NCBI RefSeq assembly: GCF_900128475.1
Contig: NZ_LT635838.1
Coordinates: 436,536-500,535 of the forward strand
Reading direction: 5' to 3'
From: Mediterranea massiliensis
GTDB lineage: Bacteria; Bacteroidota; Bacteroidia; Bacteroidales; Bacteroidaceae
Length of the DNA: 64,000 nt
Part shown: piece after piece, positions 1-9,140 of the stretch
Numbering within the stretch: position 1 is the first letter of the stretch
Layout: each line of letters opens with the position of its first letter
Made by a program: the position numbers and the translations under genes
Notes under the pieces: generated by a model
Database searches by the model: none
Seen by the model: the letters and a program-made list of their open reading frames with translations, nothing else
What the model was told of the DNA's origin: nothing

Positions 1-2127
1 GTAGCCAAGGAAATCGCCCACATTGTGGGAGCTGACAAGCGTGAGGAAGGCTATATGCAGGGCAATGGCTATTATGTGACATGGGCATTCGGACATTTAG
101 TGCAGCCTGCCATGCCGGAAACCTACGGTATGAAGGGATTCCATGCAGAGAATCTGCCTGTGATTCCCGACCCGTTCGTTCTTGTTCCCCGACAAGTCAA
201 GACTGAGAACGGCTACAAACCAGATGCAGGTGTGCTTGCCCAGATTAAAATTATCGGCAAGCTGTTTGACAGCAGTGAGCGCATTATCGTAGCAACCGAT
301 GCCGGACGTGAGGGAGAGTTGATTTTCCGATACCTCTATGTGTATCTCGGTTGCCAGAAACCTTTCGACCGTCTCTGGATCAGTTCGCTTACGGACACCG
401 CCATCCGTGAGGGACTTCTGAACCTCAGGGATGGCAAGGAGTATGACAATCTCTATCATGCAGCCAAGGCACGAAGTGAGGCAGACTGGCTCGTCGGCAT
501 CAACGGCACACAAGCCCTGACGATAGCCGCAGGACGTGGCACCTATTCCGTAGGTCGTGTGCAGACTCCGACCCTTGGCATGGTGTGCGAACGCTATTGG
601 GAACACAAGCGTTTCGAGTCGAAACCGTTCTGGCAGGTACACTTCGGTGTGGTTGATGCAGACAGTGGCAATATACTGAAGTTCACATCTGCCAACCGAT
701 GGACAGACAAAGGCACCGCAACCGATATATATAATAAGGTGAAAGATACCGGTTCTACCATCATCACAAAGGTAGTAACCAAGCGAAAGGTGGAGAAGGC
801 ACCGCTCCTTTACGACCTCACCACCTTGCAGAAAGAAGCCAACTCCCAGCATGGCTTCACGGCAGAGCATACACTCTCCATCGCCCAGAAACTCTACGAG
901 GCAAAGTTCATCACCTATCCAAGAACATCAAGCCGCTATATCTCGGATGATGTATTTGCCACCCTTCCCAAACTCTTCAAGAATCTGGAGAATCATTCGG
1001 AATATGGAGAAAAAGTGAAACTCTTGCCTGGCAGTGAGGACTACAGCAAGAACAGCGTGAATGCCGCCAAGGTGACCGATCACCATGCCCTGCTCATCAC
1101 AGAAAATGCAGCCATTGGTCTTTTCAAGGACGAGAAGATCGTTTATGACATGATATTGTGCCGGATGATTGAAGCGTTCTCGGCAGACTGCATCAAGGAC
1201 ATCACATCAGTATCGGCGCAAGTGGATCATGAAGTTGAGTTTGGCATCAGTGGCTCCATCATCCGACAGACTGGCTGGCGAGCGTTGTCGCTCAAGGAAA
1301 AGAACAAAAGGCAGGACAAGGATGCAGACGCAACCGACAATGAGGTCAGGGAGCAAGTCATTCCCAACTGGCAAGAAGGACAGCATATCACTCTTTCTGG
1401 CTGCACCATCACGGAGGGCAAGACCAAACCAAAGCCATTGCATACGGAATCCACATTGCTTGCAGCAATGGAGACCGCAGGCAAAGAGATAGAAGATGAT
1501 ACGATGCGCCAGGCAATGAAGGACAGCGGTATTGGCACACCTGCCACACGTGCCGCCATCATCGAAACCCTGCTCAAACGAGAGTATATGGTGCGCCAGC
1601 AGAAGAAACTTGTGCCGACAGAAAAGGGACTCGCCCTGCATTCCGTGGTGAAGAACATGGCGATTGCCAATGTGGAGATGACGGGCAAATGGGAGGCGGA
1701 ACTTGCCAAGATTGAACGAGGTGAAGCAAGTGCAGACGGGTTCACCCATAGTATCGAAGGCTATACCCGTGAAATCACTGCGGAATTGTTAGGTTGTGAC
1801 AGACTTTTCAGCCACAAGGATTCCGGCTGCCAGTGTCCTAAATGCAAGCAAGGTACCATGCAGTTCTTCGGAAAGGTAGTAAGATGCAGCAACAAGGAGT
1901 GCGGTATGCCAGTGTTCAAGCAGGTAGCAGGAAAGTTGCTCACTGATGCCGACATCACCGACTTGCTCACCAAGGGCAAGACCAGAACGCTCAATGGTTT
2001 CACCAGCAAGCAAGGCAAACCATTCTCCGCAGCCATTGCCTTTGACGAGAATTTCAACACGAAATTCGTCTTTGCAGAGCGCAAAACAGCAGAAAAGCGA
2101 GGAAATGTGAAGAGATACAAGAAATAG
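1..2127 (+). CDS. topB: DNA topoisomerase III (TopB/Exc type), 5' end cut by window
   Basis: Type IA topoisomerase that relaxes or decatenates DNA through a 5'-phosphotyrosine intermediate. In CTnDOT the equivalent gene is exc, part of the excision operon. The reading frame is open from base 1 (VAKEIAHIVGADKR), so the gene begins upstream; the first in-window start-like codon (GTG at 25) is internal. Visible features are the TOPRIM acidic motif (ATDAGREGEL, near codon 100), the catalytic tyrosine motif (FITYPRTSSRY, near codon 305) and a C-terminal four-cysteine zinc ribbon (CQCPKC...CSNKEC, near codons 610-635). Only about 20 N-terminal residues seem to be missing. The small RNA gene follows directly. 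Confidence 0.93.
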   Translation, partial: VAKEIAHIVGADKREEGYMQGNGYYVTWAFGHLVQPAMPETYGMKGFHAENLPVIPDPFVLVPRQVKTENGYKPDAGVLAQIKIIGKLFDSSERIIVATDAGREGELIFRYLYVYLGCQKPFDRLWISSLTDTAIREGLLNLRDGKEYDNLYHAAKARSEADWLVGINGTQALTIAAGRGTYSVGRVQTPTLGMVCERYWEHKRFESKPFWQVHFGVVDADSGNILKFTSANRWTDKGTATDIYNKVKDTGSTIITKVVTKRKVEKAPLLYDLTTLQKEANSQHGFTAEHTLSIAQKLYEAKFITYPRTSSRYISDDVFATLPKLFKNLENHSEYGEKVKLLPGSEDYSKNSVNAAKVTDHHALLITENAAIGLFKDEKIVYDMILCRMIEAFSADCIKDITSVSAQVDHEVEFGISGSIIRQTGWRALSLKEKNKRQDKDADATDNEVREQVIPNWQEGQHITLSGCTITEGKTKPKPLHTESTLLAAMETAGKEIEDDTMRQAMKDSGIGTPATRAAIIETLLKREYMVRQQKKLVPTEKGLALHSVVKNMAIANVEMTGKWEAELAKIERGEASADGFTHSIEGYTREITAELLGCDRLFSHKDSGCQCPKCKQGTMQFFGKVVRCSNKECGMPVFKQVAGKLLTDADITDLLTKGKTRTLNGFTSKQGKPFSAAIAFDENFNTKFVFAERKTAEKRGNVKRYKK

Positions 2128-2131
2128 TTTG

Positions 2132-2139
2132 TACCTTTG
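2132..2139 (+). promoter_or_regulatory. -7 promoter element (TACCTTTG) for the RteR-like sRNA
   Basis: TACCTTTG matches the Bacteroidetes -7 consensus TAnnTTTG exactly and lies 5 nt after the topB stop codon. A good -33 TTTG at normal spacing is not evident. Transcription would start near 2146, giving a transcript of about 94 nt ending at the terminator at 2208-2239. Confidence 0.6.
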
Positions 2140-2145
2140 CCACCG

Positions 2146-2240
2146 AAACATGGTTCATAAATGGTGTCTTGATTCAGGATGCTTTTATTTACTGTGGATT
2201 AAGTGGCGGCACTCGGAGGGATACCGAGTGCCTTTTCTTG
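2146..2240 (+). ncRNA. rteR: RteR-like small regulatory RNA downstream of topB/exc
   Basis: A -7 element at 2132-2139 and an intrinsic terminator at 2208-2239 (9-bp perfect stem GGCACTCGG/CCGAGTGCC, 7-nt loop, then TTTTCTT) bound a noncoding transcript of about 94 nt. CTnDOT has a small RNA of about this size, RteR, reported downstream of exc and inhibiting transfer-gene expression; position and size fit. The unpaired stretch TGGATTAAGTGG (2195-2206) sits directly 5' of the terminator stem, a usual seed position. Its exact complement CCACTTAATCCA occurs upstream of four start codons in this window (2283, 37204 on minus, 43574, 47544), plus a 15/16 match at 40312. The identity as RteR is inference from position and size; the complementarity is seen directly. 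It could alternatively be an attenuated leader of the DUF1896 gene. Confidence 0.75.
2208..2239 (+). terminator. Intrinsic terminator of the RteR-like RNA
   Basis: Perfect 9-bp GC-rich stem GGCACTCGG (2208-2216) and CCGAGTGCC (2224-2232), loop AGGGATA, followed by TTTTCTT. Confidence 0.85.
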
Positions 2241-2282
2241 CTTTCACACAAACACCAACCGCCATCCACGGTTTATTATTCA

Positions 2283-2294
2283 CCACTTAATCCA
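2283..2294 (+). promoter_or_regulatory. sRNA-complementary motif CCACTTAATCCA upstream of DUF1896 gene
   Basis: Exact reverse complement of sRNA bases 2195-2206. It ends 12 nt before the ATG at 2307, so pairing could cover the ribosome entry region. In a read-through transcript it could also pair in cis with 2195-2206 and enclose the terminator. Confidence 0.6.
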
Positions 2295-2306
2295 TTCAAC
2301 GGACAA

Positions 2307-2756
2307 ATGAACAGAAAGAAACAGGCACAGACAGAGCTGTCCTATTACGGACTGTACCTCTTGAACCACCTCAGAGAGAACCGTTTTCCACAAGCCAGCG
2401 ATGCGGACTTTATCCGCGAACGTGCAGACCATGCTGCAGAAGTATATGAGCAGGCACGGCGTGATGCCCTCTTTGCCGATGCGGCACAAGAGCTTGCCAT
2501 GTCAGCATTGCTGAAAGGTCTCCGCTTTTCCAAGTACAGCATCCTGTATGATGTTGTTGACAGTGAGTTTCCCCTGGAGGTAGCAGTAGAAGACCAGGAA
2601 GCGTTTGTCAAGCACCTCCTGCCTTTGGTTGACAACGTGTATTCCATTTACGACCTCACCGATGACGATTTTGCCCAGTCACCGGACTACGACCGGCTCT
2701 ATACAGAGCTGACGGGAGCCGTTGCCCTTTTCATAGAGTCAAATGGCGTACAATAG
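2307..2756 (+). CDS. DUF1896 family protein
   Basis: Protein of 149 residues starting [19 protein letters not shown]. It belongs to the DUF1896 family found almost always beside the large methylase/helicase gene of Bacteroidetes ICEs; its function is unknown. It is acidic and helical, with no signal peptide or membrane segment. I chose the ATG at 2307: the longer open frame from 2169 would run through the terminator of the upstream RNA, and the conserved start follows the CCACTTAATCCA motif. Its end overlaps the next gene by 14 nt, indicating translational coupling. Confidence 0.85.
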   Translation: MNRKKQAQTELSYYGLYLLNHLRENRFPQASDADFIRERADHAAEVYEQARRDALFADAAQELAMSALLKGLRFSKYSILYDVVDSEFPLEVAVEDQEAFVKHLLPLVDNVYSIYDLTDDDFAQSPDYDRLYTELTGAVALFIESNGVQ

Positions 2757-5700
2757 AAAACAACGGCTGAACGACAACATCAAGGCGATAGAGACAGCAT
2801 TCATCCTTGACAGGGAACAGCGCACGCCGACCGCCCGTGAGCGTCTCCTTCTGGAGCGTTATTGCGGATTCGGTGGATTGAAGTGCATCCTGAACCCTGC
2901 CAGGGAACTGGCGGATGCCGTCCATTGGGCAAAGTCAGACCTTGAATTGTTTGCTCCAACAGTGGAGCTGCATAGACTTATCCGTGAAAACAGCAAGAAT
3001 GAAAGCGAGTACAAACAGTTGATGGACAGTCTGAAACAGTCCGTCCTTACGGCATTCTACACGCCGTCAGCCGTTACAGAGGCTCTGACGGATGTGTTGA
3101 AAGAGCATCAGATCATCCCCGAAAAGGTGCTTGAGCCCTCGGCAGGCATCGGAGCCTTTGTCGATTCCGTCTTGGATAACAATCCCAAGGCAGACATTAT
3201 GGCGTTTGAAAAAGATCTGCTTACAGGAAAGATACTCCACCATCTGCACCCGGAGCAGAAAGTGCGCATAGAGGGATTCGAGAAGATAGAAAAGCCTTTC
3301 AATGACTACTTCGACCTCGCCATCTCAAATATTCCCTTTGGCGATGTTGCCGTGTTTGATCCGTCCTATACAGCCATGAAAGGCATGAGGGCACTTGTCA
3401 CCAGACGCATACACAACTACTTCTTTGTCAAGGCTCTTGATACGGTAAGGGATGGTGGGTTGGTTGCCTTCATCACCTCACAAGGCGTATTGAATGCCAA
3501 AAACAACAGTGCCGCGCGTTTTATGATGCTCTATCATGCAGATCTCGTATCAGCGATTCGTCTTCCCAACAACCTGTTCACGGAAAATGCCAATACGGAA
3601 GTGGGCAGTGACCTCATCATTCTGCAGAAAAATACCCAAAAGGAGTCGCTGCGAGGAGACGACAACCTGCTTGATACTGTCTATAATGACGAGAACCGCA
3701 TTCCGACTAACAACTACTTTCTGGAGCATCCGGAACGCATTATCCATACAACAGCAAAGTTGGATACCGACCCATTCGGCAAACCTGCAATGATATACAC
3801 GCATGAGGATGGTGTGGAAGGCAGTGCAGAGGATTTACGAAAGATGCTCCATGAAGACTTTAAGAAGAATCTCAATTTGAACCGATACTTGGGGATTGAG
3901 GGAACAATGTCTGAGGAAGTTAAGGAGGTTGAAGAAACAGAAAAGATAGAAAAAACAGAGAAGATGAAGCCTTCCATTGAGGAAAAGCAGAACGATACGG
4001 TAGTATCCTTGCAAAAGCAGGAAAAGCCTACTGATGATGCAGAGCTATCCCAAAAATCCAATCATCAGCAGCCACCAGTGCAAATGACGCTGTTTGACCT
4101 TTGGGGAATGGAAGAAGAAAACCGTCTGACTGTCCATGCTACAAAGAAGAAAGCAGAGATAACAGTGGGTGCTGTCGCCAAGAAAGTGTCAAGGAAGAAA
4201 GCAAGTCCGTTGGTAAAAAGCGTCAATCCGACTTTTGAAGTTGTGACAAAGCCTGTGGAAAAAGAAGAAAAGCCTTCGTTGACAGATGCAAAAGAGCAGG
4301 AAACAGCACAGGAGACAAAACCAATCCTGCCTGGGGATGAGCCATACGCAAGCATCTCTTGGGAAGAGAATCCGCCAATCAACGGCTTTTACGAGATGAT
4401 GATGACCATGGCTCCCGAAGACAGGGTGCTGCTGCGCCAAAAGGCGGAACAGCACCGTCAGGAACAACTCAAGGCTTTGGGCGTTGAAGATACGCTTGAT
4501 CCGAAGTTCAAACCTCCGATGGAACCGATAGAAGTTCTCAAAGTTCAAATCGGGCATGGACATTCGAAAGGGAATGAGGCAAAAGAAGATTCCAAGACTC
4601 AGAGCACATTGAAAGAAACAAATCATGAGCGGGAACAGCAAAAAGAGCAAGAAAGAAAGCGGGAAGAGCTGGCAAAGAAGAAAGAGAATGTTATGAAGCC
4701 CCGTCCATTTGATGAGAAACTGGAAAGTTTTCATCGTGAGGGTTCTATGGTGCTCGACTCTGCCGGAAACATCGGTGTATTGAAAGACCTTACCAAGTAT
4801 GGTGCTACCTTCATGCCGTTGGATCTGAATATGGAGCAGAAAGAAAAGGCTGTCCTGTATATCGCCCTCCGTGATGCCTATCAGAAACTTTACACCTATG
4901 AAGCGGAAGAACAGACGGAAAACAAGCAGATGCGTGAGAGTCTGAATGTCTATTATGACGCTTTCTTCATCCGCTTCGGCAACCTCAATGCCAAGCAGAA
5001 CGTGAAGTTCATCCTCATGGATGCCTCAGGGCGCGACATGCTGTCGTTGGAACGGGTGGAAAACGGACATTTCACAAAGTCAGACATCTTCGACCACCCG
5101 GTCTCTTTTTCGCTTGACGAGGTCAGTCATGTCGATTCTCCAGAGGAAGCGCTCACCGCCTCGCTCAACAAGTTCGGCCGTATCGACTTGCCGTATATGA
5201 CTGAATTATCGGATATGCCGGAACAGGAACTGACGGAAGCGCTTAAAGGGCGCATCTATTACAATCCGCTCATAGACGGCTACGAGATAGCCGACCGCTT
5301 CATTGCTGGCAATGTCATAGAGAAAGCGGAGCGTATAGAAGAATGGCTGAAGGAAAATCCCGACCATGCAATCGTGAGGGAGTCGTTGGATGCCTTGAAG
5401 GCAAGCATTCCCGAACCGATAGCCTTTGAGGACCTGGACTTCAACTTCGGTGAACGTTGGATACCTACAGGTGTGTATTCCGCTTACATGAGCCACCTCT
5501 TCAATACACAGGTCAGCATCGTCTATTCCGACAGCATGGACGAATATTCGGCAAAATGCAGTATGAAGACCATGGCCATCACGGATGAGTATATGGTGAA
5601 GGGATATTACCGCCACTATGACGGCATGAGTCTTCTGAAACATGCCCTGCACAACACCTGTCCCGACATGATGAAGAGCATCGGCGAGGATGAACACGGC

Positions 5701-8532
5701 AACGACATCAAGGTGCGTGACAGCGAGGGCATACAGCTTGCCAATGCCAAGATTGACGAAATCCGCAACGGGTTCACTGAATGGCTGGAAGAGCAGTCAG
5801 ACTCCTTTAAGGAACGCTTGACCACAATGTACAACCGGAAGTTCAACTGCTTCGTGCGTCCGAAGTATGACGGTTCTCACCAGACCTTCCCCGGCTTGGA
5901 CTTGAAAGCCCTTGGCGGAAAGTATGGTGTCAAGAGTGTGTACCCAAGTCAGAAGGACTGTGTATGGATGCTTTTGCAGAACGGCGGCGGGATATGTGAT
6001 CACGAGGTCGGTACTGGCAAAACCCTCATCATGTGCATGGCTGCGCATGAGATGAAACGTCTCGGTATGGCTCACAAGCCGATGATTATCGGACTGAAAG
6101 CCAATGTCGCGGAGATAGCTGCCACCTATCAGACAGCTTATCCCCATGCGAGGATACTCTATGCCTCGGAGAAGGATTTTTCCACCAAGAACCGTGTCAG
6201 TTTCTTCAACAACATCAAGAACAACGACTATGACTGTGTAATCATGTCGCACGACCAGTTCGGGAAGATACCTCAATCGCCAGAACTCCAACGGCAGATA
6301 TTGCAGGCGGAGCTTGATACCGTGGAGGAAAACTTGGAAGTGATACGCACGCAGGGCAAAGACGTGTCGAGGGGAATGCTCAAAGGCTTGGAAAAACGGA
6401 AGTTCAACTTGGAGGTGAAGTTGCAGAAGATAGCCTACAGCATCGAGCAGCGCACCGATGATGTGGTGGATTTCCGCATGATGGGCATCGACCACTTGTT
6501 TGTGGACGAGAGCCACCAGTTCAAGAACCTCATGTTCAATACCCGTCACGACCGTGTGGCAGGACTCGGCAACAGCGAGGGGAGCCAGAAGGCACTCAAT
6601 ATGCTCTTTGCCATCCGAACCATACAGGAGCGGACAGGCAGAGATCTGGGAGCGACATTCCTGTCGGGAACAACTATCAGCAACTCACTGACAGAGTTGT
6701 ATCTGCTTTTCAAGTACCTGCGCCCAAAAGAACTGGAGCGTCAGGACATCCGCTGTTTCGATGCGTGGGCGGCAATCTTCGCCAAGAAGACTACCGACTT
6801 CGAGTTTAACGTCACCAACAACATCGTACAGAAGGAACGTTTCAGATACTTCATCAAGGTACCGGAGCTTGCTGCTTTCTACAACGAGATAACCGACTAT
6901 CGCACGGCGGAGGCGGTTGGTGTGGACAGACCAAAGAAGAACGAGATCCTTCATAACATACCACCGACACCCGAGCAGGAGGACTTCATCCAAAAGCTGA
7001 TGGAGTTTGCCAAGACGGGTGATGCCACCATCCTCGGAAGACTGCCTCTGTCGGAAACGGAAGAGAAGGCAAAGATGCTCATTGCTACGGACTATGCCCG
7101 AAAGATGGCTCTCGATATGCGCATGATAGACCCGACTTGTGAGGACCATCCCGACAACAAGGCGAGCCATTGTGCGAAGATGATAGCCGACTATTACAAA
7201 CGCTATGACAATTACAAGGGCACACAGTTCGTATTCTCAGATCTGGGAACATACCGACCGGGCGAATGGAACGTGTATTCAGAAATCAAGCGCAAGCTGA
7301 TAGAGGATTACGGCATACCGTCGTCTGAAATCCGCTTCATTCAGGAGTGCAAGAACGAGAGGGCAAGAAAGGCGGTGATAGCAGCTATGAACGAGGGATC
7401 GGTACGAGTATTGTTCGGCTCCACATCCATGTTGGGTACAGGTGTAAACGCACAAAAACGGTGTGTGGCTATCCATCATTTGGATACACCGTGGCGGCCG
7501 TCAGACTTGGCACAGCGTGACGGTCGAGGGGTGCGTGCAGGCAACGAGATTGCCAAACTGTATGCCGACAATAAGGTTGATGTCATCATCTATGCGGTGG
7601 AAAAGTCGCTTGACTCGTACAAGTTCAACCTCCTGCACTGCAAGCAGACATTCATTTCACAGTTGAAAAGCGGAGCCTTGGGAGCGAGAACCATTGACGA
7701 GGGAGCGATGGACGAGAAATCGGGCATGAATTTTTCAGAGTATATGGCTATTCTCTCCGGAAATACCGACTTGCTTGACAAGGCGAAGCTGGAGAAGAAG
7801 GTTGCTTCTCTGGAGGGTGAGCGCAAATCGTTCAACAGGGGCAAGCGTGACTCAGAAACAAAATTGCAGTCAAAGATGGCAGAGCTGGGCAACAACAAAG
7901 CCTCTCTCAAGGGAATGACCGAGGACTACGGCAAGTTTATGGGCAAAGCCAAGAAAGACAAGGACGGCAACATCCTCAACCTCATCACTCTTGATGGTGT
8001 GGAGTCCACGAACTTAGAGGTTATAGGAAAGCATCTGCAAATGTTGGCGGAGAAAGAGACAACTGGCGGACAATACAAGCGGATTGGAGAAATCTACGGA
8101 TTCCCTGTCAAGATTGTCAGCAAGACAAGTTTCGAGAATGGTCTTCCATTTGTTGACAACCGCTTTTTTGTCGAGGGCAATTACAAGTACCAGTACAACT
8201 ACGGTCACATTGCCAAGTCGGACCCGATAGCAGCGGCAAACAACTTTCTGAATGCCTTACAGAAGATACCAAGCTACATTGAGCAGTATGATTCAAGATG
8301 CAAGGCTTTGGAAAAGGAAATACCGCAACTGGAAGAGATAGCTGGCAAGACTTGGAAGAAAGAGGAAGAACTGAAAGGTCTTAAAGCGGAACTGGCGGCG
8401 TTGGATAGAAAAATACAGTTGGAATTGGCACCACCACAGGAGCAAGATACTGCAGAAAAACACGAAACAAAGAATATAGAAACAGAACAAAGCATAGTTG
8501 GAAAACAAGCACGCTCCGTCTGTCGGTTATGA
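2743..8532 (+). CDS. Giant N6-adenine methylase / SNF2-like helicase of ICEs
   Basis: 1929-residue protein typical of Bacteroidetes conjugative elements. The N-terminal part (about residues 95-330) is an N6-adenine methyltransferase-like domain with an ISNIPFGD motif near residue 196, corresponding to the NPPY motif. A charged Lys/Glu-rich linker spans about residues 390-660. The C-terminal half is a superfamily 2 helicase with Walker A VGTGKT near 1089, DESHQF (motif II) near 1254 and a motif [13 protein letters not shown] near 1590, ending in coiled-coil-rich sequence. The likely role is protection or processing of element DNA during transfer; this is inference, as the family is poorly characterised. 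A strong terminator follows. Confidence 0.88.
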   Translation: MAYNRKQRLNDNIKAIETAFILDREQRTPTARERLLLERYCGFGGLKCILNPARELADAVHWAKSDLELFAPTVELHRLIRENSKNESEYKQLMDSLKQSVLTAFYTPSAVTEALTDVLKEHQIIPEKVLEPSAGIGAFVDSVLDNNPKADIMAFEKDLLTGKILHHLHPEQKVRIEGFEKIEKPFNDYFDLAISNIPFGDVAVFDPSYTAMKGMRALVTRRIHNYFFVKALDTVRDGGLVAFITSQGVLNAKNNSAARFMMLYHADLVSAIRLPNNLFTENANTEVGSDLIILQKNTQKESLRGDDNLLDTVYNDENRIPTNNYFLEHPERIIHTTAKLDTDPFGKPAMIYTHEDGVEGSAEDLRKMLHEDFKKNLNLNRYLGIEGTMSEEVKEVEETEKIEKTEKMKPSIEEKQNDTVVSLQKQEKPTDDAELSQKSNHQQPPVQMTLFDLWGMEEENRLTVHATKKKAEITVGAVAKKVSRKKASPLVKSVNPTFEVVTKPVEKEEKPSLTDAKEQETAQETKPILPGDEPYASISWEENPPINGFYEMMMTMAPEDRVLLRQKAEQHRQEQLKALGVEDTLDPKFKPPMEPIEVLKVQIGHGHSKGNEAKEDSKTQSTLKETNHEREQQKEQERKREELAKKKENVMKPRPFDEKLESFHREGSMVLDSAGNIGVLKDLTKYGATFMPLDLNMEQKEKAVLYIALRDAYQKLYTYEAEEQTENKQMRESLNVYYDAFFIRFGNLNAKQNVKFILMDASGRDMLSLERVENGHFTKSDIFDHPVSFSLDEVSHVDSPEEALTASLNKFGRIDLPYMTELSDMPEQELTEALKGRIYYNPLIDGYEIADRFIAGNVIEKAERIEEWLKENPDHAIVRESLDALKASIPEPIAFEDLDFNFGERWIPTGVYSAYMSHLFNTQVSIVYSDSMDEYSAKCSMKTMAITDEYMVKGYYRHYDGMSLLKHALHNTCPDMMKSIGEDEHGNDIKVRDSEGIQLANAKIDEIRNGFTEWLEEQSDSFKERLTTMYNRKFNCFVRPKYDGSHQTFPGLDLKALGGKYGVKSVYPSQKDCVWMLLQNGGGICDHEVGTGKTLIMCMAAHEMKRLGMAHKPMIIGLKANVAEIAATYQTAYPHARILYASEKDFSTKNRVSFFNNIKNNDYDCVIMSHDQFGKIPQSPELQRQILQAELDTVEENLEVIRTQGKDVSRGMLKGLEKRKFNLEVKLQKIAYSIEQRTDDVVDFRMMGIDHLFVDESHQFKNLMFNTRHDRVAGLGNSEGSQKALNMLFAIRTIQERTGRDLGATFLSGTTISNSLTELYLLFKYLRPKELERQDIRCFDAWAAIFAKKTTDFEFNVTNNIVQKERFRYFIKVPELAAFYNEITDYRTAEAVGVDRPKKNEILHNIPPTPEQEDFIQKLMEFAKTGDATILGRLPLSETEEKAKMLIATDYARKMALDMRMIDPTCEDHPDNKASHCAKMIADYYKRYDNYKGTQFVFSDLGTYRPGEWNVYSEIKRKLIEDYGIPSSEIRFIQECKNERARKAVIAAMNEGSVRVLFGSTSMLGTGVNAQKRCVAIHHLDTPWRPSDLAQRDGRGVRAGNEIAKLYADNKVDVIIYAVEKSLDSYKFNLLHCKQTFISQLKSGALGARTIDEGAMDEKSGMNFSEYMAILSGNTDLLDKAKLEKKVASLEGERKSFNRGKRDSETKLQSKMAELGNNKASLKGMTEDYGKFMGKAKKDKDGNILNLITLDGVESTNLEVIGKHLQMLAEKETTGGQYKRIGEIYGFPVKIVSKTSFENGLPFVDNRFFVEGNYKYQYNYGHIAKSDPIAAANNFLNALQKIPSYIEQYDSRCKALEKEIPQLEEIAGKTWKKEEELKGLKAELAALDRKIQLELAPPQEQDTAEKHETKNIETEQSIVGKQARSVCRL

Positions 8533-8547
8533 CACCTAATTATATAT

Positions 8548-8593
8548 AGGGGTATCTTGATGTTTTTATCATAATAAGATACCCCTGTTTTTT
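8548..8593 (+). terminator. Intrinsic terminator after the methylase/helicase gene
   Basis: Perfect 11-bp stem AGGGGTATCTT (8548-8558) and AAGATACCCCT (8576-8586), then GTTTTTT. It ends the topB-to-helicase block before the cargo region. Confidence 0.9.
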
Positions 8594-8956
8594 ACATGAA
8601 ATCTCAAATTTGTAAACATAACCCCATCATAAAAAATGAATAGCAAGTATTCCTGCTGAGTTTATCAAATCAGGTCCATTGTTGTTGATGACGACTCTAC
8701 CATCAGCTCATATATACCTTTCCGACACAAGCATATAGTGTTTTCATTTGTACCCCGAATGTGTACAGTTTCAAACCATGATTTACATTTTAACATAAGA
8801 AACTGAAGCCGTGACCATTTGTGAATTTTTGCCAAACTAACTCCAGTACATACAACAGATGTAAAAGATTTCTGCAAAATTGACCGAAATCATAAGAAAA
8901 AACACCAAATCAGCAAATTTCTTAAAGATTATATCCGTTTCTTAAGATTATTTTTG
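8594..8956. other. Intergenic spacer without recognisable gene
   Basis: AT-rich spacer between the terminator and the promoter of the surface-protein gene. Short open frames on both strands lack plausible starts and resemble nothing I know. No repeat or RNA structure stands out. Confidence 0.5.
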
Positions 8957-8964
8957 TATATTTG
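8957..8964 (+). promoter_or_regulatory. -7 promoter element TATATTTG of the surface protein/RHS operon
   Basis: Exact match to TAnnTTTG followed by GCAGC. It lies 177 nt upstream of the signal-peptide ATG at 9141, implying a long untranslated leader. Confidence 0.6.
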
Positions 8965-8986
8965 CAGCATTAGTTTGGTGGTAAAG

Positions 8987-9053
8987 CCTATTGGCCTGCC
9001 ACGTGACAATAGGACCTTACGGAGCAAGCCTATATCACAATTCTTCTCCGTAG
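8987..9053 (+). promoter_or_regulatory. Structured 5' leader: two stem-loops
   Basis: Within the roughly 170-nt leader of the surface-protein operon, CCTATTG (8987-8993) pairs perfectly with CAATAGG (9007-9013), and TACGGAG (9018-9024) with CTCCGTA (9046-9052). Two adjacent 7-bp stems in a long leader suggest a regulatory RNA element; I do not recognise it as a named riboswitch. Confidence 0.4.
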
Positions 9054-9140
9054 CAACAGTCCGTTCTCTCTCACTGGTCTCTCCCTGCGCGGCAGAGGCA
9101 TACGTTTTTATATTTTTCAAACACTCCAAATTGACAGCGC

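Noticed and set aside
2169..2306. N-terminal extension of the DUF1896 gene
   Set aside because: The extension is translated from the sRNA and its terminator; the family start is at 2307.
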